Under the pieces are notes generated by a model. It saw only the letters and a list, made by a program, of their open reading frames with translations, was not told where the DNA came from and searched no databases. A stretch of DNA of 64,000 nt from DATJLY01 sp035604615 (GTDB lineage Bacteria > Pseudomonadota > Alphaproteobacteria > ATCC43930 > CGMCC-115725), in contig DATNID010000074.1 of NCBI GenBank assembly GCA_035604615.1, positions 62,001 through 126,000 on the forward strand, written 5' to 3'. This document shows, in pieces, positions 23,515 through 33,312 of the stretch. The translations under genes and the position numbers were made by a program. Positions within the stretch are counted from its first letter, which is position 1. Every line of letters starts with the position of its first letter.

Positions 23515-24125
23515 TGCCAGGGCGAGAACGAGGCCGGCAGCACCAGCGCGTTGCGCTGCCTGAGCAGCACCGCCGCCGGATTGCCGCGCGGCGGCCACAC
23601 GCCCTTCTCGTGGGTCTCGTGGCGAACGCGGGCGCGGTGGTTCCAGTCCTGGTAGGCCCAGATATGGACCCAGACATGCTGCGTCCCGAACTCGGAATAT
23701 CCCGCAAACACCAGAGGCGAGTATTTCTGGCGCTCCTCGATGCGCCCGCCCCAAGCCTCGATCACGTGGGGGATCGAGCCGCCCTGGTAGTTGTAGGTGC
23801 GGATCTCATAGAGTTCGCCGAGCTTGCGCGGTTCGATCTTGGGCGAGAACGGCGCGGCGTTGAGGACTTGGACGTCGTACTCGATGCCGAATTCGCCGAG
23901 CGGCGGCGGCCATCCCTCGACCTTCACGTCGCGCAAGCGCTCGCGCTCGGCGAGGTTCGCGTAGGGCCACATCATGTGGATCTGGTTGAGCAGCCCGATC
24001 TCCGATTGGAAGAACCCGGCCAGCGGCGAGACCTTGGCCCGGGCGGGAAGACGTGAGGCGAACGCGTCCGTCGCCTTTGGCGTGGTGCCGATCTTCAACG
24101 TATAGCAGCGATGCTCGAGAATCAT
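23511..24125 (-). CDS. NIPSNAP-family protein
   Basis: The 204-residue product matches the NIPSNAP family of ferredoxin-like alpha/beta barrel proteins: an N-terminal EHRCYTLKIG strand, a repeated half beginning YEIRTYNYQGG, and the conserved HVWVHIWAYQDWNHRARVR region. Bacterial members are small oligomers, often found next to degradation genes, with no firm biochemical role. ATG 24125 has GGGAGGG upstream. It is translationally coupled to the SDR by a 4-nt overlap and is divergent from PobA across 126 nt, consistent with a shared control region. Confidence 0.85.
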   Translation of the reverse strand: MILEHRCYTLKIGTTPKATDAFASRLPARAKVSPLAGFFQSEIGLLNQIHMMWPYANLAERERLRDVKVEGWPPPLGEFGIEYDVQVLNAAPFSPKIEPRKLGELYEIRTYNYQGGSIPHVIEAWGGRIEERQKYSPLVFAGYSEFGTQHVWVHIWAYQDWNHRARVRHETHEKGVWPPRGNPAAVLLRQRNALVLPASFSPWH

Positions 24126-24251
24126 GGGTCCCTCCCGGTCGGAGCAAATCCTATCGGCCAGCCGATCCGCGCGCAATCGGGGCGCCGGGGCGGGTGCCGA
24201 TTGACGGGCGCCCGCCCCGCGCCTCATTCTCGCCGCGAGGGAGGACGTGTG

Positions 24252-25430
24252 ATGCGGACGCAAATCGGTATCGTCGGCGCCGGGCCGGCCGGGCTGGTCC
24301 TGGCGCATCTCCTCCATCTCGAAGGCATCGACTCGATCGTCATCGAGGACAAGAGCCGCCATTACATCGAGCACCGCCTGCGCGCGGGTCTCCTGGAGCA
24401 GGGCAGCGCCGAAATCCTGATCGAGACCGGCGCCGCCGATCGGCTCCTGCGCGAGCGGCTGCTGCATCGCGGCCTCTACATCAAGTTCAAGGGCGAGCTG
24501 CATCGCCTCGACTTCGAGGACCTGGTCGGCAGGTCGGTGATGATCTATGCGCAGCAGGAGCTGGTGAAGGACCTGGTCGCGATCCGCCTCGGCTATGGCG
24601 CGCCCGTCGAATTCGAGGTCGCCGACGTGAACCTGCGCGATCTCGAGAGCCAGCGCCCTTCCATCGCCTACACCGCCAAAGGCCAGCAGCGCGAGATCGA
24701 ATGCGACTTCATCGCCGGCTGCGACGGGTTCCACGGCATCAGCCGGCCGAGCATCCCCACCGACAAGATCACCTATTTCGACCGCGACTATCCCTTCGCC
24801 TGGCTCGGCATCCTGGCCGAGGCCCCTCCGACCAAGGATGAGCTGGTTTACACGCATCACGAGCGCGGCTTCGCGCTCCTCACCATGCGCACGCCGACCT
24901 TGAGCCGGCTCTATCTCCAATGCGCGCGGGACGAGGACATCGCCAACTGGTCCGACGCGCGCATTTGGGACGAGCTGCGCATGCGCACCGCGGGCGGCGC
25001 CGGCTGGAAGCTGTCGGAAGGCCCGATCGTCCAGAAGGCGATCACCGACATGCGCAGCTTCGCGGTCGAGCCGATGCAGTACGGACGCCTGTTCCTCGCC
25101 GGCGACGCCGCGCACATCGTGCCGCCGACCGGGGCCAAGGGCATGAACCTCGCCATCGCCGACGTACGCGTGCTCGCCCGCGCGCTGGTGGCCTACTACA
25201 AGTCCAACCGCACCGATCTTCTGGAGTCGTATTCGCGCACCTGCCTGCGCCGGGTGTGGAAGGTGCAGCGCTTCTCGTGGTGGATGACGCAGCTCCTGCA
25301 CCGCTTCGACGGCGACAATAATTTCGACCGCCGCCGCCAACTCGCCGAAATCGACTACATCACCAGCTCGCGCGCCGCGATGACGACCTGGGCCGAGAAC
25401 TATGTCGGGCTGCCGATGGAGTGGGACTGA
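24252..25430 (+). CDS. pobA: 4-hydroxybenzoate 3-monooxygenase
   Basis: The 392-residue flavoprotein is the length of PobA (about 394) and shares its landmarks. The FAD dinucleotide loop GIVGAGPAG lies at residues 6-14 and the substrate-arginine motif RLRAGLLEQG at 42-51. A DG motif follows in CDGFHGISRP, then the second FAD motif LAGDAAHIVPPTGAKGMN. It hydroxylates 4-hydroxybenzoate to protocatechuate with NAD(P)H and O2. ATG 24252 has GGAGGA upstream; GTG 24249 is directly in front and is an alternative. Protocatechuate is a potential substrate for a LigB-type dioxygenase such as the one at 13036, linking these genes (inference). Confidence 0.92.
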   Translation: MRTQIGIVGAGPAGLVLAHLLHLEGIDSIVIEDKSRHYIEHRLRAGLLEQGSAEILIETGAADRLLRERLLHRGLYIKFKGELHRLDFEDLVGRSVMIYAQQELVKDLVAIRLGYGAPVEFEVADVNLRDLESQRPSIAYTAKGQQREIECDFIAGCDGFHGISRPSIPTDKITYFDRDYPFAWLGILAEAPPTKDELVYTHHERGFALLTMRTPTLSRLYLQCARDEDIANWSDARIWDELRMRTAGGAGWKLSEGPIVQKAITDMRSFAVEPMQYGRLFLAGDAAHIVPPTGAKGMNLAIADVRVLARALVAYYKSNRTDLLESYSRTCLRRVWKVQRFSWWMTQLLHRFDGDNNFDRRRQLAEIDYITSSRAAMTTWAENYVGLPMEWD

Positions 25431-25433
25431 GGC

Positions 25434-26603
25434 TCAGCCGAGCGCGAATCGGGGCTCGGCGGCGGGAACCGGCGTCTCAGGCAGGCCCAGCTCGCGGCGC
25501 ACGATGTTGGCGCCGCGCACCATCGCCGCCATCTTGTAGAACGCGTGGGTGCGGCTCATGCCCTGGCGCCCGAAGCCGCAATCGGAGCTCAGGATGAGGC
25601 GCTCCGGCGGCACATGCTTCAGCGCCTTGCGGACGAGCTGGGCCACGTCCTCCGGCATCTCGACCTGGAGCGTGCGGTGGCTGAGGACGCCGATGCAGAG
25701 CTTCTTGTCCTTGCCGATGGCGGCGGCGATGTCGGCCAATTCGGCGCCGCCGTCTTCCGCCGCCTCGACCGTGATGACGTCGACATCGAGCCGCTCGAAA
25801 TAGGGCAGCGCCGGCTTGTAGGACGGATGGCCGTGGAGCCGCTGCGCGTAGGGATTGCCCCAGCAGGTGTGGCACCACAGCTCGGTCTTGGCGCGCAAGC
25901 CCCGCACCTCGCGGTTGAGCGCCTCGACATAGAGATCGAGCGGCGCGCCGGGCAGGGAAGCGGAACCGTGCACGCACGGCTCCTCGAGCTGGATCACGGG
26001 ACAACCGGCGTCGGCGAGGCGGTGATGCTCGTCGTTGAGCGCCGCCGAGAACGCCATCATCGATTCGCGCCGGTCCTTGTAGAAGCGATCGACGCTCTGG
26101 CGGTCGAGCATCTGGCCGGTGCAGCTCCCGACCTTCACCGGCTTGTCGGTGAGGCGCTGCGCCACCTTCCACACCGCGTCGTACTGAAGAACGCCGGCGC
26201 CGACCGGCCCCACCACCTGGGGCGGCCGCATCGTGTCCATGAACTCGGACAGGATGTCGGCGGGATCGCTGGTGCGGCCGGCGAAGCCCGCGCGCGGCGG
26301 CTCGCTGCCGCGCTCCTGCGCCGCCAGGCCGGTCATGCGGTCGAACGGATAGCCGAACCACGAGCGCCCGCCGATATCCATGTCGAAGCGCATCTCGCCG
26401 TCGCTGACGATGTCGAGGCCGGCACGGGTCTGGTCGGCGATGAGCGCCGCCACCGCGTCGGCATATTGCTCGCGATAGACCGCGTCGCCGTTGAATGCGG
26501 CGAGGAAGGGCCGGCCGCGGAGATTCTCCCCGAACCATGCCGGTCGCGGCAGCGAGCCGGTGATCGCGGTCGCGAGAGGCTTGCCTTCGGTCGCCTTGAA
26601 CAT
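25434..26603 (-). CDS. MetE C-terminal-domain-like protein, copy 2 (divergent)
   Basis: The 389-residue protein is a MetE-type TIM barrel. Its zinc-site region reads CHTCWGNPY instead of HxCWG-GPH, and its C-terminal Cys lies in SSDCGFGRQGMS. It is closer to true core-MetE proteins than the other three copies, with VIQLEEPCVH and FDMDIGGRSW. ATG 26603 is used. It is convergent with PobA (3-nt gap) and divergent from a binding-protein gene. A function in methionine synthesis or in thiol-dependent catabolism cannot be decided from sequence. Confidence 0.87.
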   Translation of the reverse strand: MFKATEGKPLATAITGSLPRPAWFGENLRGRPFLAAFNGDAVYREQYADAVAALIADQTRAGLDIVSDGEMRFDMDIGGRSWFGYPFDRMTGLAAQERGSEPPRAGFAGRTSDPADILSEFMDTMRPPQVVGPVGAGVLQYDAVWKVAQRLTDKPVKVGSCTGQMLDRQSVDRFYKDRRESMMAFSAALNDEHHRLADAGCPVIQLEEPCVHGSASLPGAPLDLYVEALNREVRGLRAKTELWCHTCWGNPYAQRLHGHPSYKPALPYFERLDVDVITVEAAEDGGAELADIAAAIGKDKKLCIGVLSHRTLQVEMPEDVAQLVRKALKHVPPERLILSSDCGFGRQGMSRTHAFYKMAAMVRGANIVRRELGLPETPVPAAEPRFALG

Positions 26604-26734
26604 GGGTCGGCTCCGCTGTCGCTCGTCGCGCCGAGGATAAGTCCGCCCGCGCCTGCGTCCAACCGCGGAATCCTGGCGCGGCGTGCCGGCGCGGCGCTAC
26701 CATCCGCCGCCTGCATCCGACGACGAGAGTTCGC

Positions 26735-27694
26735 ATGACCCGTGCCCGCCTGCCCTTCGCGCTCGCCGCCGCACTCCTCCTTGTCGGCGCCGGTGCCCAC
26801 GCGTCCGACCGGCTGCGCGTCGCCAAGTCGCCCAATTATCTTTTCGCCTACACGCCGGTCGATGTCGGGATGGCGAAGGGAATGTTCCAAAAGCGGCAGC
26901 TCGAGATCGAGCACGTCTCGTTCGAGGGCGCGTCCAAGATGGTGCAGGGCATCGTCGCCGGTGCCGTCGACATCGCGCTCGGCTCGCCGATGGACATGGT
27001 GGCGATGGCGAAAGGGATGCCGGCGGTCGCGATCGCGGTCATCGCCGAGCCGATGACCGAGTTCATCATCATGGTGCCCTACGATTCGCCGGTGCGGACG
27101 CTCGACGACCTGAAGGGCAAGACGATCGGCATCGCGACCGTGGGCTCGATCACCGAGTGGGTGGCGCTCGAGCTGGCGCGGGTCAAGGGCTGGGGGCGCG
27201 ACGGCATCCATACGGTCGGGATCGGCGCCGGGAACGCTTCGGCCACCGCGGCGATGAAAACCCATCTCGTCGACGCCTCCGTCAGCACCCAGATGACCGG
27301 CGTTGTGCTCGAGCGCGCCCATATCGCGCGCCGGCTCGCCGACGTGCCCGACTACGCGCGCCCCTTCATCGCCCATCTGATGAGCGCCACCACGGCGCTG
27401 GTGAAGGAGAATCCCGACGCGGTCCGGCGCTTCGTCGCGGGTTGGTTCGAGGCGGTCGCCTTCATGCGCGCCAACAAGGCGGAAACGATCCGCATCGCCC
27501 GCGTTGAGACCGGCCTCAGCGAGGAGGACGAGACGGTGGAATACGATCTCCTGATGCGCGAGGTCTCGCCCGACGGGCATTTCGACCGCGATAGCGTCGA
27601 CCGCATCGGCAAGTCGTTCGTCGAGCTCGGCGTGCTCGAGGCCGAGCCCGACATGGCGAAGCTCTACACCGAGCGCTTCCTGCCGAAACGCTGA
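26735..27694 (+). CDS. NMT1-like ABC substrate-binding protein (orphan)
   Basis: A 319-residue secreted protein with a signal peptide (about residues 1-23, ending AGAHASD) and an NMT1/ThiY-type binding fold (DLKGKTIGIATVGSITEW in the middle). The end MAKLYTERFLPKR recurs in the two tandem binding proteins at 40915 and 41930, so the three are paralogues. No permease or ATPase is adjacent. It starts 131 nt from the divergent MetE-like gene and ends 1 nt from the convergent GST gene. The ligand is unknown; genes nearby suggest an aromatic or heterocyclic compound (inference). Confidence 0.88.
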   Translation: MTRARLPFALAAALLLVGAGAHASDRLRVAKSPNYLFAYTPVDVGMAKGMFQKRQLEIEHVSFEGASKMVQGIVAGAVDIALGSPMDMVAMAKGMPAVAIAVIAEPMTEFIIMVPYDSPVRTLDDLKGKTIGIATVGSITEWVALELARVKGWGRDGIHTVGIGAGNASATAAMKTHLVDASVSTQMTGVVLERAHIARRLADVPDYARPFIAHLMSATTALVKENPDAVRRFVAGWFEAVAFMRANKAETIRIARVETGLSEEDETVEYDLLMREVSPDGHFDRDSVDRIGKSFVELGVLEAEPDMAKLYTERFLPKR

Positions 27695-27695
27695 G

Positions 27696-28334
27696 CTAGC
27701 GCCGGCCGGGCGGCACGGTGGGGATGGAACCGGCGACGCTGGGCCGCGCGAGGTGGCGGTCGAGATAGGCGACGAGGCCCGCCCGCTTGCCCAGCATCGC
27801 GCTGCTCTCCGCGTTCCTGCGCATGTAATAGAGGATCGGCAGGAGATAGGCGTCGGCCAAGGTGAACGTCGAACCGACGAGATGCCCGGTCGGCGCGACG
27901 GCGCGGTCGAGCATGGCGAACATCGGCTCCATCTTGGGCACCGCGGCGTCGATCGCGGTGCGGTTGGGGCTGCCGTCCGGCGTGCCGGGGAAGAGATAGG
28001 CCGCGAAATAGGTGCGCAGGAACAAGGGATCGACCGCGGTGCAGACGATGGAAATCCACTGCTCGGTCCGCGCCGCCGCGACCGGATCGGCGGGCACCAG
28101 CGACGGCCCGGGGAAGACGCGGTCGATATAGCTGCAGATGGCGCGCGATTCGCACAAGGTCACGTCGCCGTGGCGCATCGCCGGAATCTTGCCGAGCGGA
28201 TGGATGGCGTCGACCTCTTGCGTGTGCGGCATCACCGGCAGGAGGGTGTAGGCGACGCCTTTCTCGGCGCAGACGATGCGGCACACCCAGACGAAATTGC
28301 TGGCGGAGCCGCCGATGATCTGAAGCTCGGGCAT
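27696..28334 (-). CDS. Glutathione S-transferase family protein
   Basis: The 212-residue product has a thioredoxin-like N-terminal half with GKIPAM and ESRAICSYIDR (the glutathione-binding Glu-Ser), then an all-helical C-terminal half (TLADAYLLPIL). A Ser-rich segment near the N-terminus, IIGGSASNF, supplies the likely activating Ser. Bacterial members conjugate glutathione to electrophiles or isomerise ring-cleavage products. It is alone downstream of the ArsR/SRPBCC pair on the same strand (18-nt gap to SRPBCC), so it may be the third gene of that unit. Confidence 0.88.
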   Translation of the reverse strand: MPELQIIGGSASNFVWVCRIVCAEKGVAYTLLPVMPHTQEVDAIHPLGKIPAMRHGDVTLCESRAICSYIDRVFPGPSLVPADPVAAARTEQWISIVCTAVDPLFLRTYFAAYLFPGTPDGSPNRTAIDAAVPKMEPMFAMLDRAVAPTGHLVGSTFTLADAYLLPILYYMRRNAESSAMLGKRAGLVAYLDRHLARPSVAGSIPTVPPGRR

Positions 28335-28352
28335 GGTTCGGGTCCTTTCTCC

Positions 28353-28829
28353 TTAGGATTGCGCAATGGCTTGGGCGAAGCGGTCGAGGACGAGGGTCCA
28401 GCCGCCAGGCGCATCGACCTGGCCGCGCACCTTCTCGGCGTCGCCGGCAAAGGCTTCGAGCTTGCGGTGCTCGAGATCGACGCGCGTGCCTTCGGTGCCG
28501 AGCGCGGTGAAGCGCACCTCGACCTCGGTCACCAGATCAGGATCGTACTTGAAGCGCGCGTCGAGCTGCCACGCCAGCAGCAGCCGGCGCGGCGGCTCCC
28601 ATGCCAGAACCTTGCCCCATTGGCATTCCGAGCCGTCCTCGCCGCGCTCGTACCAGCGCCCGCCCTCGTGCGGCTCGATCACCGCCTGCTTCATGGGCGA
28701 GGAGCCGACCGAATGCGTCGCCGGCCACCAGGTGCCGATGCCGGCGGCGAAGACCGCGAAGGCGCGCTCGGGCGGAGCCTTGACCACGATGCTCTTGCGC
28801 ACCGGCGCGGCGGTGATGGTGGCGGTCAT
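28353..28829 (-). CDS. SRPBCC/AHSA1-family protein
   Basis: The 158-residue protein has the helix-grip START/AHSA1 pattern (IVVKAPPERAFAVFAAGIGTWW, quoted from residues 14-35; LAWEPPRRLLLAWQLDA; GGWTLVLDRF at the end). Members often pair with ArsR regulators; the pair may bind a hydrophobic ligand. ATG 28829 overlaps the ArsR stop as ATGA, so the two are co-translated. No catalytic residues can be named. Confidence 0.87.
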   Translation of the reverse strand: MTATITAAPVRKSIVVKAPPERAFAVFAAGIGTWWPATHSVGSSPMKQAVIEPHEGGRWYERGEDGSECQWGKVLAWEPPRRLLLAWQLDARFKYDPDLVTEVEVRFTALGTEGTRVDLEHRKLEAFAGDAEKVRGQVDAPGGWTLVLDRFAQAIAQS

Positions 28830-29137
28830 TTGGGCGGATCCTTCTCCACTTCGGCGCGGAAGGCGTCGAGCGCCTTGTCCCAGAACCGGTCGAGCCAGGC
28901 GCGAATTTGGCCCAGCCCATGCGGATCGACGGAATAAATCCGCCGCGCGCCCTCGGCATGGACGGCGACGAGGCCGGCGGATTTGAGCACTTGCAGATGC
29001 TGCGACACCGCCGGCCGGCTGACCGGCAGCCCGCGCGCGAGCTGTCCGACCGAGCGCGGCTGCCGCGCCAGCCGCTCGAAAATGGCGCGTCGGGTGGGAT
29101 CGCCCAGGGCGGAGAGGGCGGTAAGGGCGTTAGGCAT
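28826..29137 (-). CDS. ArsR-family transcriptional regulator
   Basis: A 103-residue winged-helix repressor: ALGDPTRRAIFERLARQP opens the domain, VSRPAVSQHLQVLKSAGLV is the recognition helix region, and RRIYSVDP forms the wing. No Cys metal-sensing motif such as ELCVCDL is present, so it belongs to the non-metal group that typically partners an AHSA1 protein. ATG 29137 is immediately next to three palindromic half-sites (29139-29161), indicating autoregulation. It is the first gene of an ArsR-SRPBCC-GST unit. Confidence 0.9.
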   Translation of the reverse strand: MPNALTALSALGDPTRRAIFERLARQPRSVGQLARGLPVSRPAVSQHLQVLKSAGLVAVHAEGARRIYSVDPHGLGQIRAWLDRFWDKALDAFRAEVEKDPPK

Positions 29138-29138
29138 G

Positions 29139-29161
29139 GCTTACCGTAAGCGATGGCTTAC
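29139..29161. promoter_or_regulatory. Operator-like triple half-site in front of arsR
   Basis: Three alternating 6-bp half-sites lie directly upstream of the ArsR start: GCTTAC (29139-29144), GTAAGC (29146-29151) and GCTTAC (29156-29161). Adjacent halves form perfect inverted repeats with 1-nt and 4-nt centres. This fits ArsR-type dimer sites, and binding would block transcription of the operon. The geometry is seen directly; the protein that binds is inferred from position. Confidence 0.65.
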
Positions 29162-29307
29162 ACTGAGTCAAGGGCCTTCTGGAGGCAACCGGATCGCGTG
29201 ACGTGAGCGAGCGGTGACCCACCCCAATCCCGCCGATTTCACTCCCCGCCGATCCGAATTAGACTCGGCGCCACAGGAAGGATCGACCTTCCGCCGGGAG
29301 AGAAACG

Positions 29308-30366
29308 ATGTGGGGACTGTTGGGTCGTACGGCGTGGGCCGCGCTCGCGCCGCTGGTGCTGCTGTACGCCGCGGCGCCGGCGCGGGCCGAAAGCATCGAC
29401 GATATCTATGCCAAGGCCAAGACCGAAGGCGCGCTGGTGCTGTGGGGCGCGGGGCCGACCGCGGGGTACGAGGCGGCGGTCAAGGCGTTCCAAGAGCGCT
29501 ATCCCGGCGTCAAGGTCGCGCTCACCGGCGGCTTCAGCAACGTTCTCAACGCGAAGGTGGTGGAGCAGGTCAAGGCCAACAAGGTCGAGACCGACATGGT
29601 GGTGTTCCAGACGGTGCAGGATTTCGTCGGCTGGAAGAAGAACGGCTGGCTCTTGGCCTTCAAGCCCGACGGGTTCGACAAGATCGGCGCCGGCATGAAG
29701 GACAAGGACGGCGCCTGGATCGCGGTCAACGCCAATCCGCTGTTCTACGGCTACAATACCGACGGCGTGAAGCCGGCCGACGTGCCGAAATCGGCGCTCG
29801 ATTTCTTGAAGCCCCAGTTCAAGGGCAAGCTCATCACCGCCTATCCCGCGGACGACGACGCGACGCTCTACGACTTCTACACCGTGGTCCAGAAATACGG
29901 CTGGGGCTACATGGACAAATACATGGCGCAGCAGCCCAAGTTCATCCAGGGCCATCTCGGCGTGGCACGCAGCCTGGGCTCGGGCGAGAGCCTCGCGAGC
30001 TTCGACAACAGCCTTGCCAGCACCGGCAACGTCAAGCGCGAGGGCGGCAAGATCCAGGCGGTGGCGCCGGCGAAGGACGCGCTCCCCGTGTTCTTCACCT
30101 CGGAGGCGATCCTCAAGGCCGCGCCCCATCCCAACGCGGCCAGGCTGTTCGTCACGTTCTACCTGTCCAAGGAGTGGCAAAGCCGCACCGGCGGCTATTC
30201 CTCGCGCAGCGACGTACCGCCGCCCGCCGGGCAGAAGCCGCTCTCGAGCTACAAGCTCGCCAACCGCTATCTGCAATTCGTCACCAACGAAAAGCAGCTG
30301 ATCGATCTGCGCAAGCGCTTCGAGGCCTATAGCGGGCCGGTGACCAACGCCGGCGGCGTGAAGTAG
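29308..30366 (+). CDS. Fe3+/polyamine-type ABC extracellular binding protein
   Basis: The 352-residue product has a signal peptide (about residues 1-27, ending PARAES) and a type 1 periplasmic fold of the iron/putrescine/thiamine group: AKTEGALVLWGAGPTAGYE, TDMVVFQTVQDF and the C-terminal AARLFVTFYLSKEW. It differs in fold class from the NMT1-type proteins elsewhere in the window. ATG 29308 has GGGAGAGA upstream. No permease genes are adjacent; an MFS gene follows 27 nt later on the same strand. The ligand is unknown. Confidence 0.87.
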   Translation: MWGLLGRTAWAALAPLVLLYAAAPARAESIDDIYAKAKTEGALVLWGAGPTAGYEAAVKAFQERYPGVKVALTGGFSNVLNAKVVEQVKANKVETDMVVFQTVQDFVGWKKNGWLLAFKPDGFDKIGAGMKDKDGAWIAVNANPLFYGYNTDGVKPADVPKSALDFLKPQFKGKLITAYPADDDATLYDFYTVVQKYGWGYMDKYMAQQPKFIQGHLGVARSLGSGESLASFDNSLASTGNVKREGGKIQAVAPAKDALPVFFTSEAILKAAPHPNAARLFVTFYLSKEWQSRTGGYSSRSDVPPPAGQKPLSSYKLANRYLQFVTNEKQLIDLRKRFEAYSGPVTNAGGVK

Positions 30367-30393
30367 AGGGCCGGAACCGGCGCAAGGGCCGCA

Positions 30394-31632
30394 TTGTACC
30401 CCGCCCGACCCGCGCGCCGGCCGCTCAAACTGCCGGTGCGGTGGCCCGAATTCGCCACCGCCGATTTCCGGCGCCTGTGGCTGGTCGGGCTCATCTTCTT
30501 CACCGTGCGCTGGCTCGAGATGCTGGCTATGGCGGTGTTCGTCTACCGCAAGACCGACTCGGCCTTCATCGTCGCGATGCTGGCAATGCTGCGGCTTCTG
30601 CCGATGGCGATCTTCGGCGCCTTCATGGGCGCGCTCGCCGACCGCCTGGAGCGGCGCACCGCGCTCTTCCTCGTCGTCGGATCGATGTTCGCGACCTCCT
30701 CGACGCTCGCGGTCCTCGCATATCTCGACGCGCTCCAGGTGTGGCACCTGGTGGTCGCGACCTTCCTCAACGGCACCGCCTGGGCGTCGGACAATCCGGT
30801 GCGTCGCCTTTTGATCGGCGAGGTGGTCGGCGTCGCTCAAGTCGGCCGCGCCATGTCGGTCGATATCGGCACCAACAACGCCAGCCGCATGATAGGTCCG
30901 ACCCTGGGCGGCATCCTGCTGGCGAGCGTCGGGATCGAGGGCGTGTTCACCCTGAGCATGGCGCTCTATGCCGCGGCGGCGCTTGCCGTACTCTTCATCC
31001 GCCACCGCAGCGCGCCCGCGAGCGCCGCGCACGCACCGCTCGTCGCGCACATGGCCGAGGGCTTCGCCGTGGTGCGGCGCGACCGCCGCATCCTCGCCGT
31101 GCTCGTCGTCACCATCGTCTTCAACGTGTTCGGCTGGCCCTTCACCAGCATGGTGCCGGTCATTGGCCAGGACGCGCTGCGTCTCGACCCCGAGGGGATC
31201 GGGATCCTGGCCAGCATGGACGGGCTCGGCGCCTTCCTAGGCGCGACCATGATCGCGGTGCTGGCGCGGCCGGCGAGCTATGCGCGGCTCTATATCGCGG
31301 GCAGCGCGCTTTATCTCGCGCTGCTGCCGCTCTTTGCGCTGCTCGACCGGCCGGCGCTGGCGGGGCTGGCGCTGCTCTTCACCGGCATCACCGGCGCGGC
31401 CTTCATGACCATGCAGTCGACCCTCATCTATGTCCTGGCGCCGCCCGAGATGCGCAGCCGCGTCTTCGGCGTGCTGTCGGTGTGCATCGGCATCGGCCCC
31501 CTGGGCTTCGTCCATATCGGGCTCCTGGCCGATTGGTGGGGCGCGCAGGCCGCCACCGCCGCCATCGGTATCGAGGGCCTCGTCGTCCTGGCGCTCACCG
31601 CCCCGCTGTGGCGCATCCTGCTGCGCCCGTGA
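30394..31632 (+). CDS. MFS transporter, EntS/MFS_3-like
   Basis: A 412-residue transporter with about 12 helices. FRRLWLVGLIFFTVRWLEML in helix 1, GALADRLERRTAL as the cytoplasmic loop and FLNGTAWASDNPVRR are typical of the enterobactin-exporter-like group. TTG 30394 gives a complete N-terminus; an in-frame GTG 14 codons later (before RWPEFATADF) is an alternative. It probably exports a small molecule. It lies between the binding protein and BoxC; the gap to BoxC is 43 nt, so it may be in the same transcript. Confidence 0.82.
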   Translation: MYPARPARRPLKLPVRWPEFATADFRRLWLVGLIFFTVRWLEMLAMAVFVYRKTDSAFIVAMLAMLRLLPMAIFGAFMGALADRLERRTALFLVVGSMFATSSTLAVLAYLDALQVWHLVVATFLNGTAWASDNPVRRLLIGEVVGVAQVGRAMSVDIGTNNASRMIGPTLGGILLASVGIEGVFTLSMALYAAAALAVLFIRHRSAPASAAHAPLVAHMAEGFAVVRRDRRILAVLVVTIVFNVFGWPFTSMVPVIGQDALRLDPEGIGILASMDGLGAFLGATMIAVLARPASYARLYIAGSALYLALLPLFALLDRPALAGLALLFTGITGAAFMTMQSTLIYVLAPPEMRSRVFGVLSVCIGIGPLGFVHIGLLADWWGAQAATAAIGIEGLVVLALTAPLWRILLRP

Positions 31633-31675
31633 TTGGCTATACTCCGCCCGGCATCCGGCGGAGGCGGTTCGCGCC

Positions 31676-33310
<1,635 letters not shown>

Positions 33311-33312
33311 CC

